Part shown: positions 8,090-16,963 of the stretch, piece after piece
Position numbering within the stretch: position 1 is the stretch's first letter
Layout of the letters: every line of letters starts with the position of its first letter
Assembly: GCA_029066805.1 (NCBI GenBank)
Contig: JAIEFT010000048.1
Coordinates: forward strand, 1 to 45,766
From: Clostridiales bacterium
Lineage (GTDB): Bacteria; Bacillota; Clostridia; Christensenellales; Pumilibacteraceae
DNA length: 45,766 nucleotides
Reading direction: 5' to 3'
Notes under the pieces: generated by a model
Told to the model about the DNA's origin: nothing
Database searches by the model: none
The model's input: only the letters and a program-made list of their open reading frames with translations
Program-made: the position numbers and the translations under genes

Positions 8090-8932
8090 CTATTCCTTAT
8101 ACGCAATCGGCGCATACAAGGTATAGCCGATAACGACAGTACCTTTATCCTCTATGTACTTCCAGCCCGATTTTTGCACGTCCGTTAGCGTATCCCACTT
8201 ACTCTCGTAAGTAACGTCGCACAGTTCGGATTTAAGCCCGTACTTTTCGGCGATTCTATTCAGCTCGCCGGAGGACTGAAGAGCATACAGCGCAGTGTTG
8301 ATTTTGTCAATAGTGCCTACGTCGCCTTTGCGTGCCGCAATGCCGTACTGTTCGACGGTGAAGTCAAGATCAGGTATAATCATGAGATCGGAAAACGACG
8401 CATCGCTGTTGCAGTAGAAATTGGCAAGCACCGAGTCGAGTATGGCAATATCGCTTGCGCCCGCCTTAACGTCGGTAAGCGCGTCCACCTGCGCGTTTAG
8501 CGCCACGGTTTTTGCATATCCGCGCTCCTCGGCGACATCCTGCCCCGCGCTACCCTTTTCAAATGAAAAATTTGCCGACTTGATATTATCAAAAGTAGTA
8601 AACTTACCCTTATCCGCCTTGCGAATGACAGCCACTTGCTTGTTGTTCATATACGGCGTGCCGATTTCCATTTCCGCCCTGCGCTCGTCGGTTATGGTAA
8701 GCCCGTTCCAAATCAAATCAATGGTCTTGCCGTTGAGCTCCATTTCCTTGTTGCTCCATTCAATAAGCTGAAAATCCACCTTTACGCCCAGCTCGACCGC
8801 AACCGCTTTGGCAAGCTCAACGTCAAACCCGATAAGCTCCGCCCCGTTATCGTCCGAACACGCCGCCAGCGAGAATGTGGAGGAAAGCGCAACCGCGCTG
8901 AGTAGTACTGCCGTGACCTTTTTGATATTCAT
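8090..8932 (-). CDS. Amino-acid ABC transporter binding lipoprotein, apparently circularly permuted
   Basis: 280 residues from an ATG after AAGGAG (a longer frame upstream is intergenic). Signal peptide and lipobox (L-A-A-C, Cys25). This is a type II periplasmic-binding fold (SBP_bac_3) that captures an amino acid outside the membrane. The order is abnormal. The mature protein begins at 'DDNGAELIGFDVELAKAV', which in this family normally follows the first beta strand. It runs to the usual C-terminal 'ELNRIAEKYGLKSEL' (about 223-237), and then carries 'DVQKSGWKYIEDKG', 'TVVIGYTLYAPIAYKE' (251-280), which is the canonical N-terminal segment. The last residues (YKE) and the first mature residues (DDNG) would join exactly in a normal protein. 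The lipid anchor would therefore attach near the ligand cleft. Either a natural circular permutation by duplication and deletion, or a rearranged assembly. Confidence 0.88.
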   Translation of the reverse strand: MNIKKVTAVLLSAVALSSTFSLAACSDDNGAELIGFDVELAKAVAVELGVKVDFQLIEWSNKEMELNGKTIDLIWNGLTITDERRAEMEIGTPYMNNKQVAVIRKADKGKFTTFDNIKSANFSFEKGSAGQDVAEERGYAKTVALNAQVDALTDVKAGASDIAILDSVLANFYCNSDASFSDLMIIPDLDFTVEQYGIAARKGDVGTIDKINTALYALQSSGELNRIAEKYGLKSELCDVTYESKWDTLTDVQKSGWKYIEDKGTVVIGYTLYAPIAYKE

Positions 8933-8962
8933 AATATACTCCTTAAAAGTGTAATTTAGTGA

Positions 8963-9013
8963 TTTAGCGTAATAAAGTATCACAATAAACACATTATACT
9001 TTATCGCGCTAAA
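8963..9013. promoter_or_regulatory. Inverted repeat over the amino-acid transporter promoter (candidate operator)
   Basis: TTTAGCGTAATAAAGTAT (8963-8980) and ATACTTTATCGCGCTAAA (8996-9013) are complementary at 16 of 18 positions, separated by 15 bases. The right arm covers the -10 box and spacer of the promoter, as expected for a repressor site. The TrpR-like protein encoded at the end of the same operon is a candidate binder (inference). Confidence 0.55.
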
Positions 9014-9021
9014 TTTGTAAA
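8993..9021 (-). promoter_or_regulatory. Sigma-A promoter of the amino-acid ABC operon
   Basis: TTTACA (9021-9016), 17-base spacer, TATAAT (8998-8993) on the minus strand, about 60 bases before the start codon at 8932. Confidence 0.8.
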
Positions 9022-9085
9022 GCGTTTTGGGCATAAAATTCAAAATTTTTTCAAAAAATTTTTTTGCGGTAAAAATGCCCGGCAA

Positions 9086-9122
9086 CACAAAAACTCTTCC
9101 CTACTGTCGCAGAGAAGAGTTT
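9086..9122 (-). terminator. Terminator of the 978-residue surface protein gene
   Basis: On the minus strand AAACTCTTC (9122-9114) pairs perfectly with GAAGAGTTT (9099-9091) and is followed by T residues. It lies 34 bases after the stop codon at 9156 and separates this gene from the amino-acid transporter operon. Confidence 0.75.
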
Positions 9123-9155
9123 GACGTTATTACTCCGATTTATAATTATAAATGC

Positions 9156-12092
9156 TTATTTCTTTTTGCTCTTTGATTTGCAGACGAGCGCCACAATAGC
9201 TATTATCGCAACCGCGCCGACTATTGCCAAGAGCACCCACAACCAAGTGAGTCCTGCGCCGTCAATGTTGGCGGATATAAACGGGTTATCGCCGTTGTTG
9301 CCGTGTGAAGGATTATTCGGATCGTCAGGGTCATCCGGATTGTCGGGGTCATCCGGATTATCCGGATTATCGGGATCGTCCGGGTCGTCGGGGTCAATCG
9401 GATCTACAGGCGGTTCGTCGCTTACGACGACAAGCAGAATACAAGTCAAGCTGCGCGATTCGAATGTTGCGTAATTGCCGTTTGCCGTATAAGGCAGTTC
9501 TGTAGCCACGTTGCCGTTAAGGTTGTAGATTTTGTAAGTTTTGTCACGCAAATCATTGGGGATCATTATATTCGCAGTAACTTTACCCTTAAGAGTTACG
9601 TTGGCAGTTCCCTTGACTATATTGACGTTGTACGCCGTATGGATTTCACCCGAAACCACACTTGTATTGCCGACCGTAGTCTTTTCGGCTTTGAGCTCTG
9701 TGCCGTTATCGAACGTCGAACCGTCGGAGTACGATACACCCAAAACGGTCACTCCCGATTCCTCATATATCAGTTGCGCGATATCGCTGAGCTTTTCCAC
9801 AACGGTGTATGTAAACAGGTTATTTCCAAAGACGTAGTTTTCGTCGGCGGCAAGGGTCAAAGTGTATACGCCGATGTTCTTCAACGAATTAACCGTATTG
9901 CCGTTTGCGTCCTTTATGATCACACTGTTGGAAGACGCCCTGACGGTCTGTTTTCTCCCATCGATGCCGTCGTATTTGGCGACTATTTTGGTAATCTCAT
10001 CCTTATCGTCGAACACGTGATTCAGTGAGTTACTGCCGACAAGTTGATTATTGTAATACCATTCGACGTTTACGGACTTTTTGGAAACATCTACGGTAAC
10101 GGAAAGGTCTTTGGACTTTTCGCCGTACGTGTATGTAAAGTTTATGGTCTTTCTCCCGACCGTAAGCGCAGTATCGGGTGTAACGGTGTGTTCAACAATC
10201 TTGGTCGTTTCTATAGCGCTATCGTCTGTATCGACAAGAGTCAATTTGATTCTTACCTTGATCGTACTATCGCCTATACTGGGCGAACCGACAACGCCGA
10301 CAACTTCCGCGTCCTTCATTTCGTATATAATATCGTCTGTCGGAACGACTTCCAAAGTGAGCGTATTATTGTCGAACACATAGTCGTCGGAATCTACAAG
10401 ATGGAAATAGTATGTGCCGGGCTTCGCCGTAGAAGTAACATTCTCGCCGTTGGCGTTCTGCAATATTACTCGATCGGTCATTCCCTCAACGCGCACTTCT
10501 TCGCCGTCATAGCCTGTGTACCTTGCACGAACCGACCCACTGACGTCCGTGCCGTCATACACGCGACTATATTCGTTTTGTCCTCTTTGCGTGCCGTTGC
10601 ACGACCAAATGACAAACGTCTTATACTTTGCCGCTTCTATCTCGTACGGTATATTTTTTGTTACGCCTTCGTACGTGTAATCATAAGTTCCTCTGTTGAT
10701 TCCGCCACTTAACGGCTGAGCTAGAGTCACATCCTTAACTTCGGTTATCGTTTGCTTTTTCGTTCCGGCTGCAAGAGTGGCTTCTATGGTGAGCTTAATT
10801 TTGGTGTCGCCCACCGTCGCCCCTGCCGCGCCGATAACCCTTGCGCTTTCCAGCATGTAAGTGAGCTGCTCGCTGCTGTCGACAACCGCCGCTTCCTTGC
10901 CAGTGCCGTCATACCCTATCTTTAGGCTGCCGGTAGCGCCGCCGTCGAGAATAAAGTACTTGGACGGGTCTTCGGTGTTGCCCGCCGCCGTGTAGTTATC
11001 GGTAAAAACACCCTTCTGCACTGTAATGCCGATTTTTGCGTTTTCGCCGAGCTTGCCTGTAAGTTTGATATTGGGTGCGCATACTGCGCCTCCGTAATAA
11101 CCGTCTTTTTTGCTGCCGTCGGGCTTGTGGCTACGGAACAGCTCCACGTTGTTGATCACTTTGGAATTGCCTTTGACTCTGTAATTTCCCGTAATATTGA
11201 CGTCGCCCTGCAAAAAGAACGTTTCCTCGTTATGCACGCTAACGCCCGCACCGTAATACCACATGCTAAAGTCTTGGTCGGCGCTTGCCTTATTAGCGTC
11301 TACCCAGTTATTGATTATAGAGCCACCGTACATTTTGAACGCACCGCCGGAAACAAGAACGCCCGCGCCGCCGCCACTATTATTAGTAGTGTTGTTGCTT
11401 ATCGTTCCGCCGTACATATTGAACGTAGCGCCACTGACGGATACGCCGCCGCCACCGCCGCCGCTTGCCTTACAGTTGGTTATGACGCCGTCGTACATAT
11501 TGAACGTGCCGCCGCCGCAAACCGTAACGCCACCGCCGATTCCGTAGCCGCCGGAGGAATCCGTTATACTGCCGCCGCACAAATCCAACGTGCCGCCCAT
11601 AACATATAAACCTTTGCCACCAAACAACGATCCGCTACAATCCGCGCTGCAATCGTGAATATTCAGTCTAGAGCTATTATAAACTTCAAAAAACTTATCG
11701 GTAGCGGATATTTTATGCCCGTTAAGACAAATGTTTACAGTTAAGCTATCGCTTCCGAAATAGCTCGGCAACAAATCCATCGGCTTGGATAACACAAGAT
11801 CTTCCGTCAGATAATATGTACCAGACTTCAAGTAGTAATATAAGCTGCTACTCTCCGCTATCTCATCATCCGACAACGAAAACGCTTTGGAACTAGAATG
11901 GTTTGCGCCGAATACGCTGTCGTGCGACGGGGCTTCCGCCTGCACGGCAATATCGCCCTGCTCGGACTCTTCCGCATGCGCCGAATTACCGAACACAAAA
12001 GAAAACGCCAGCCACGATAATACGGCAACGGCAATCACCGCAACCGACGCCAAAATACGCCGACATAACGTCATCGACTTACGATAAGTCAC
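9156..12092 (-). CDS. Membrane-anchored beta-helix/Ig-like surface protein (paralog 1)
   Basis: About 978 residues. I chose the GTG at 12092, 5 bases after GGAGG, because the neighbouring paralog has the same GGAGG-GTG arrangement; an ATG at 12104 is the alternative. The signal peptide ends near 'SAHA|EE'. After about 100 residues come Gly-rich repeats of the form 'GGTFNMYDG.ITN' (about 150-300), typical of a right-handed parallel beta-helix (POMP/pectate-lyase-like). Three Ig-like modules follow, with 'VGDTKIKLTIE', 'ARYTGYDGEEV', 'YYFHLVDSDDYVFDNN' type motifs. A Pro/Asp/Asn linker precedes a C-terminal membrane helix and a SKSKKK tail, with no LPXTG motif. Probably displayed on the cell surface for adhesion or glycan contact; function is not established. 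It is downstream of its paralog and has its own promoter. Confidence 0.82.
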   Translation of the reverse strand: MTYRKSMTLCRRILASVAVIAVAVLSWLAFSFVFGNSAHAEESEQGDIAVQAEAPSHDSVFGANHSSSKAFSLSDDEIAESSSLYYYLKSGTYYLTEDLVLSKPMDLLPSYFGSDSLTVNICLNGHKISATDKFFEVYNSSRLNIHDCSADCSGSLFGGKGLYVMGGTLDLCGGSITDSSGGYGIGGGVTVCGGGTFNMYDGVITNCKASGGGGGGVSVSGATFNMYGGTISNNTTNNSGGGAGVLVSGGAFKMYGGSIINNWVDANKASADQDFSMWYYGAGVSVHNEETFFLQGDVNITGNYRVKGNSKVINNVELFRSHKPDGSKKDGYYGGAVCAPNIKLTGKLGENAKIGITVQKGVFTDNYTAAGNTEDPSKYFILDGGATGSLKIGYDGTGKEAAVVDSSEQLTYMLESARVIGAAGATVGDTKIKLTIEATLAAGTKKQTITEVKDVTLAQPLSGGINRGTYDYTYEGVTKNIPYEIEAAKYKTFVIWSCNGTQRGQNEYSRVYDGTDVSGSVRARYTGYDGEEVRVEGMTDRVILQNANGENVTSTAKPGTYYFHLVDSDDYVFDNNTLTLEVVPTDDIIYEMKDAEVVGVVGSPSIGDSTIKVRIKLTLVDTDDSAIETTKIVEHTVTPDTALTVGRKTINFTYTYGEKSKDLSVTVDVSKKSVNVEWYYNNQLVGSNSLNHVFDDKDEITKIVAKYDGIDGRKQTVRASSNSVIIKDANGNTVNSLKNIGVYTLTLAADENYVFGNNLFTYTVVEKLSDIAQLIYEESGVTVLGVSYSDGSTFDNGTELKAEKTTVGNTSVVSGEIHTAYNVNIVKGTANVTLKGKVTANIMIPNDLRDKTYKIYNLNGNVATELPYTANGNYATFESRSLTCILLVVVSDEPPVDPIDPDDPDDPDNPDNPDDPDNPDDPDDPNNPSHGNNGDNPFISANIDGAGLTWLWVLLAIVGAVAIIAIVALVCKSKSKKK

Positions 12093-12149
12093 ATTTCCCT
12101 CCATATTATTCCGACAGGAAAAATCACGGTTTAAAAAAACCATGTATTT

Positions 12150-12178
12150 ATTATAAATTACATATAGAAATATGTCAA
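12150..12178 (-). promoter_or_regulatory. Promoter of surface protein paralog 1
   Basis: TTGACA (12178-12173), 17-base spacer, TATAAT (12155-12150). The leader down to GGAGGGAAATGTG is closely similar to that of paralog 2. Confidence 0.85.
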
Positions 12179-12203
12179 TACATTTTTTGAAAATTTCAGA
12201 CAA

Positions 12204-12250
12204 AAACGAGGAGATTCCTTGCCGAGGGAATACGCACGGCAAAGAATCTC
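12204..12250 (-). terminator. Terminator of surface protein paralog 2 gene
   Basis: On the minus strand the arms 12250-12237 and 12224-12211 (GAGATTCTTTGCCG with CGGCAAGGAATCTC) form a 14-bp stem with one G-U pair, followed by GTTTTTG. It lies 31 bases after the stop codon at 12282. Confidence 0.75.
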
Positions 12251-12281
12251 TTCCATACTCTATTTCATGTCATATTACTTA

Positions 12282-15149
12282 TTACTTCTTTTTGCTCTTC
12301 GCTTTGCAGACGAGCGCAACAACCGCTATTACCGCGACCGCGCCGAGTATTGCAAGCACAACCCACAACCACGCAAGCCCCGCGTCGTCGATATTTGCGG
12401 ACATGAACGGATCGTCTGCGTTGTTGTGGTCGGGCGGATTATCGATCGGAGGATCGTCTACGGGAGGATCGATTACAGGAGGGTCAACTATCGGCGGGTC
12501 TACAGGCGGATCGACTATCGGCGGCGCGGAGTTATCATCCACAAAAAGAATGCAGTTAAGCGCGTCCGTTTCAAATACCACGTAATTGCCGTCGGTAGAA
12601 TACTGCCGTATGTACGGCACGTTGCCCGCAAGGTTGTAAAGCTTGTAAGCTTTGCCGCGCAATTCTTCGGGAATGAGCACGCGTACAGTTAATGTTCCCG
12701 TCGGAGTTACCTCGCCGGAGTTCTTGACAAACTTGACGTCGAGAGCCGATTTGATTTCGCCGGCTACCACGTTCGGGTTGTAGTCGGTAACTCTTTCGAC
12801 AACAAGCTCCGTGCCGGCTTCAAATCCGTCGGCGCGAGATACGCCCAAAACAGTTACCCCGTTTTCTTCGTACGTCAAGCCCATAATGTCGCTGAGCTTT
12901 TCCGCGACGGTGTATCTAAACGAATTATTTTTGAACACGTAATCGGCGGAATCCGCAAGCGTCAGCGTGTATTCGCCCACCGCGCTCAATGCCGAAACGG
13001 CATTGCCGTCCTTGTCTTTTTTGAGCATGGCTGCGGAAGTGCCGTCAACTCGCTGTTTTGTTCCGTCGATACCGTCATATTCGGCGACTATCTTGCCTGC
13101 CGCGTCCACTCCGTCAAATACGTGCTGCGTAGCGTTATTTGCGACAACTGACCCGTTGAAATACCATTTGATCGTCACCGTCTTTTTTGTAGCCGTCACC
13201 GTCACGGTGAGCGACTCTGTTTGCACGTCGCCACCCTTGTCGTTATATTTATAATCGAACGTAACCGAATTTTCTCCGACGTGTAGCGCGGTAGACAGCG
13301 TAAGAAGATAATCTACCCTGTCGGTCGCATCGGGCTGATCCTTTGTGTGCTTTAGCTTGCGCTCGACGATTATAGTTACGTTTTTATCGCCCGCCGCAGG
13401 CGTGCCCTTCACTCCGATGACCCTTGCGCTATCCATTTGATAATAGCCGTCGTCTATACTGCCGACAACCGTCAAGGTGAACAAATTATTGTCGAACTCG
13501 TAATCGACCGACGTGGCAAGATGGAATTTGTATACGCCCACTCCGGCGATTGAATTTACAGCATTGCCGTTTTCGTCCGTTGCTATAATGGCATTTGACG
13601 TCCACGAGCCTTCTGCGCTTTTTTCCTCGCCGTCATAGCCTGTGTATGTAGCCGATATACCGCTAAAAATATCCGTACCGTCATATTCGCGTGTAGCCGC
13701 GTTTCTGTCTTCCAACGTCGCGCCCGTACAACCCCACGTAACTCTTACGTGCAATTTTGCGGGCACGACCACGTATGACAACTGCCGAGCTTGAGTTTCG
13801 TTGCCGTACTTGTAGTCAAACGTTACGGGATTATTACCGCCGTGTAACGGGGAGTCAAACTCCGCAGTTGCGGTGTCGTTTTCGATTATCACGTCATTAG
13901 GATCGGATGTGTTTGTGAGCGTGACTTCTACGGTAAACGTTACTTGAGTGTCGCCTACCGTCGCGCCGGGTGCGCCCACGACCTTTACTCTCGTCACCTC
14001 ATAACTTCCGACCTCGCCGTTTGAAACGGCTGCTTCCTGACCGCGAGCGTCAAAGCCTACCGATAAGCCGCTAGACACGCCTCCGTCATAAACAAAGTAT
14101 TTAGAGGGATCTTCCGTGTTGCCTTTTGCGGTATAATCTTCCGTTAACACACCTGTAGGCATGGTCACGCCGATTTTTGCGTTTTCGCCGAGCTTACCGG
14201 TAATTTTGATCTTGCCGGGGTAGTTATCGCTACGGAACAGCTCCAAATTATTCGCCGTTTTAGTAGTGGCGTCGCCTCTGACGTTTCCGCTTATATTGAC
14301 GTCGCCCTCCAATGTGAACTCTCCGCCGTTGACATATACGCCCGCGCCGTGATAGTTCACTACCTTGGACTGCTCGTTGGGCGCATTGCTGTAGTCCACA
14401 AAGTTGCTTGTTATATTTCCGCCGTACATGTGGAAAGCGCCGGAGGCGTCGGCAACAAGGACGCCCGCGCCACCGCTGCTATACTTTGTGGTGTTGTTGG
14501 TTATAGTCCCGCCGTACATATTGAATATGCCTTTATTTCCGATATGCACGCCGCCGCCGTTGTTGGTAGCGCTGTGGTCGGATATTACACCGCCGTACAT
14601 ATTGAATACAGGACTATCGTTCATACCCCAAATCGACACGCCCGCGCTTACACCGTTGCCGCCCTTTACCGCGCCGCCGTACAAATTGAACACGCCGCCG
14701 TTAACAACATTAATGCCTGTGCCGACGTTTATCGCGCCCATGCTGTCTTCGCCGCAATCGTAAACATTGAAGACCGCGCCGCCGTAGATCCCGAAAATAT
14801 CCCGACCGGAAATCGATACCGAATGCCCGTGCAAGCAAAGCTTGATATCCTCACTGTAGTAAAACGACTTAGTACTCGTCAACACTATGTCGGCGTCCAG
14901 ACAATACGTGCCGGACGGGAGCGTGTTAAAATCCGCAGCGACCGATAGCTTGGTGGCATTGGCATGATCGACGCCGAAAACTTCGTCGTGAGCGGGCTGA
15001 GTATCCGCCTGAACGGCAACGTCGTCTTGCTCGGGCTCTTCCGCTTGCGCCGAATTGCCGAACACAAAAGAAAACGCCAGCCACGCCAGCACAGCAACGG
15101 CGATCGACGCAACCAATGCTATAATGCGCCGCCATAACGTCATAGTCAC
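12282..15149 (-). CDS. Membrane-anchored beta-helix/Ig-like surface protein (paralog 2)
   Basis: 955 residues from a GTG preceded by GGAGGG; an ATG two codons later is possible but is further from the ribosome-binding site. The signal peptide ends near 'SAQA|EE'. The layout is the same as the downstream paralog: N-terminal Gly-rich beta-helix repeats ('GGVFNLYGG', 'FNMYGGVISDH', about 130-270), Ig-like modules ('VTFDYKYGN', 'ATYTGYDGEEK', 'YKFHLATSVDYEFDNN'), a 'VDPPVDPPIVDPP' type Pro/Asp-rich linker, one membrane helix and a basic AKSKKK tail. Signal, anchor and last domain are near-identical to paralog 1, while the linkers and beta-helix parts have diverged. Likely a surface protein of unknown ligand. 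The upstream gene of the pair, with its own consensus promoter and terminator. Confidence 0.82.
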   Translation of the reverse strand: MTMTLWRRIIALVASIAVAVLAWLAFSFVFGNSAQAEEPEQDDVAVQADTQPAHDEVFGVDHANATKLSVAADFNTLPSGTYCLDADIVLTSTKSFYYSEDIKLCLHGHSVSISGRDIFGIYGGAVFNVYDCGEDSMGAINVGTGINVVNGGVFNLYGGAVKGGNGVSAGVSIWGMNDSPVFNMYGGVISDHSATNNGGGVHIGNKGIFNMYGGTITNNTTKYSSGGAGVLVADASGAFHMYGGNITSNFVDYSNAPNEQSKVVNYHGAGVYVNGGEFTLEGDVNISGNVRGDATTKTANNLELFRSDNYPGKIKITGKLGENAKIGVTMPTGVLTEDYTAKGNTEDPSKYFVYDGGVSSGLSVGFDARGQEAAVSNGEVGSYEVTRVKVVGAPGATVGDTQVTFTVEVTLTNTSDPNDVIIENDTATAEFDSPLHGGNNPVTFDYKYGNETQARQLSYVVVPAKLHVRVTWGCTGATLEDRNAATREYDGTDIFSGISATYTGYDGEEKSAEGSWTSNAIIATDENGNAVNSIAGVGVYKFHLATSVDYEFDNNLFTLTVVGSIDDGYYQMDSARVIGVKGTPAAGDKNVTIIVERKLKHTKDQPDATDRVDYLLTLSTALHVGENSVTFDYKYNDKGGDVQTESLTVTVTATKKTVTIKWYFNGSVVANNATQHVFDGVDAAGKIVAEYDGIDGTKQRVDGTSAAMLKKDKDGNAVSALSAVGEYTLTLADSADYVFKNNSFRYTVAEKLSDIMGLTYEENGVTVLGVSRADGFEAGTELVVERVTDYNPNVVAGEIKSALDVKFVKNSGEVTPTGTLTVRVLIPEELRGKAYKLYNLAGNVPYIRQYSTDGNYVVFETDALNCILFVDDNSAPPIVDPPVDPPIVDPPVIDPPVDDPPIDNPPDHNNADDPFMSANIDDAGLAWLWVVLAILGAVAVIAVVALVCKAKSKKK

Positions 15150-15206
15150 ATTTCCCTCCGATATTATTCCAATAGGAAAAATTACAGTTTACAAAAACTA
15201 TAATCC

Positions 15207-15235
15207 ATTATAAGATATATGTCTTTTCATGTCAA
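15207..15235 (-). promoter_or_regulatory. Promoter of surface protein paralog 2
   Basis: TTGACA (15235-15230), 17-base spacer, TATAAT (15212-15207): perfect consensus on the minus strand, about 58 bases before the GTG start. Confidence 0.85.
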
Positions 15236-15280
15236 TACATTTTTTGATTTTTTAAAAAAATGTGCAACGCTTTAATACAT

Positions 15281-16948
15281 CTATCCTCTATACAGATAGT
15301 CCCACCTGCTCACACCGAAAAGCCCTTTGTGGTTTAGCTTGGCGTCGGGTATCACAATTAATGTCAGAAAGGACAACAACATGAACGGCTCAATATGCTT
15401 ATTGTAGTCCATGTCGTCCAAGGCGCTAAACAGCTCGGCGCGGATCTTGATTGCCGTTTCGGCAGTAGCGTCGGTCATAAGCCCGGCAATCTCCAGCGGA
15501 AGTCTGCCAATCAGCTTGCCGTCCTTTACGAGTACAAGTCCTCCGTCGCGTCCTAAGCCGTTGACCGCTATCAGCATGTCGCGGGCATTGTCGCCCAGCA
15601 CGGTTATGTTGTGCGCGTCGTGTCCGACAGTCTGAGCGATCGCGCCGTTTTTCAGACTGAACCCGTCCACATAACAATGCCCTATCATGCCGCTCGCCGA
15701 GTGCCGCTCGATACAGCACATCAGATTCAGCCCGTCACGACTTTCGGCATTGACGGTTTGCGTGACGACTGTGTTAGGGAACACGCGCATAACAGGCATG
15801 CCTTTTTTGAACTCGAATTCAAAATCCTTTTCGGTCACGGGCTTGATATGCACACTGCCGTACAGCCCGCGTGCGTCCGCCGGTGTCACGTCAAACAGCG
15901 GCTTGCCGTTTTGCGCGACTTTCTTTCCGTGATAAAAAACCGCGTCTATCTTTTGCGCGATGTTGTCCGAGCACAGCAAAAGATCCGCCGAGTACCCGGG
16001 CGCAATCGCGCCGTGTTTTTTTATTCCGTACGCCTCGTACGCGTTGAGCGAGGCGATAGTAACAGCTTCGATAGGCTTAAGCCCGCATTCTACGGCGAGC
16101 CGAACGGCATTGGTTATTGTGCCTATCTTGAACAAGTCCTCGACGTTGCGGTCGTCCGTGCAGAACAGGAATCGGCGCAGATTTGTTTTGTCCACCGCTT
16201 GAATCGTCGTTTTTAGGTTTTTTGTCTGACTGCCCTCGCGAATCATGACATACATGCCCTTGCCTATCTTTTCGCGGACTTCGTCTACCGTTTCGCATTC
16301 GTGATCGGTAAGTATATTGCCGCAAAGATATGCGTTGAGCGCATTGCCGACAACCGACGGCGCATGCCCGTCAGTAATACCGCACACTTCAAGCTTTTTC
16401 AACATGTCGGAATCGCCGCCGATAACACCCGGAAAGTTCATCATCTCGCCCAGTCCGAAAAGGTCGTACTTTTCGGAAATGCGCTTGACGTCGCTTGCGT
16501 CAAGAACGCAACCCGACTTGTCCTCCGGCGTTGCGGGCACGCATGACGGCATCATAAAATGCACGTCGCACGGAATACCCTTTACGTCGTCGAGCATGAA
16601 CTTTATTCCCGCCTCGCCGCAAACGTTGGCTATCTCGTGCGGATCGGCGTTTATTGCCGTCACTCCGCGCGGAACGGCAGCCTTAAGATACTCGCTCGGG
16701 CGAATCATGACCGACTCGAAGTGCATGTGCGTATCGTAAAACGACGGCAAAACGTACTTGCCTGTGCCGTCGATCTCGATCTTGCCGCTGTAAGTCCCTA
16801 CGCCCGCGATATTTCCGCCGACGATAGCGACGTCACCCGCCACCCACCTGCCGTTAAAAACGTCGGCAACAGCTGCGTTTTTTATTACGAGATCCGCGGG
16901 CTTTCGTCCCGCCGCGACCGAGATAAGTTCGTTCATGTCCGTATTCAT
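15281..16948 (-). CDS. ade: Adenine deaminase
   Basis: 555 residues. Amidohydrolase-superfamily enzyme that converts adenine to hypoxanthine and ammonia in purine salvage. The metal-binding 'THMHFES' (His74, His76) follows the first strands, 'DPHEIANVCG' (102-111) is the family's conserved PHE motif, and 'DGHAP', 'LTDHE', 'FCTDDR' and 'GHDAHN' supply further metal and active-site residues seen in bacterial AdeC. Length is as usual for the family (about 550-600). Start follows GGAG at 7 bases, and the gene begins only 15 bases after the MMPL transporter stop codon, so the two form an operon driven from 19283-19311. No purine riboswitch is visible upstream. The functional link with the transporter is unclear. 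Confidence 0.94.
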   Translation of the reverse strand: MNTDMNELISVAAGRKPADLVIKNAAVADVFNGRWVAGDVAIVGGNIAGVGTYSGKIEIDGTGKYVLPSFYDTHMHFESVMIRPSEYLKAAVPRGVTAINADPHEIANVCGEAGIKFMLDDVKGIPCDVHFMMPSCVPATPEDKSGCVLDASDVKRISEKYDLFGLGEMMNFPGVIGGDSDMLKKLEVCGITDGHAPSVVGNALNAYLCGNILTDHECETVDEVREKIGKGMYVMIREGSQTKNLKTTIQAVDKTNLRRFLFCTDDRNVEDLFKIGTITNAVRLAVECGLKPIEAVTIASLNAYEAYGIKKHGAIAPGYSADLLLCSDNIAQKIDAVFYHGKKVAQNGKPLFDVTPADARGLYGSVHIKPVTEKDFEFEFKKGMPVMRVFPNTVVTQTVNAESRDGLNLMCCIERHSASGMIGHCYVDGFSLKNGAIAQTVGHDAHNITVLGDNARDMLIAVNGLGRDGGLVLVKDGKLIGRLPLEIAGLMTDATAETAIKIRAELFSALDDMDYNKHIEPFMLLSFLTLIVIPDAKLNHKGLFGVSRWDYLYRG

Positions 16949-16963
16949 GGCGTTTCTCCGTTG

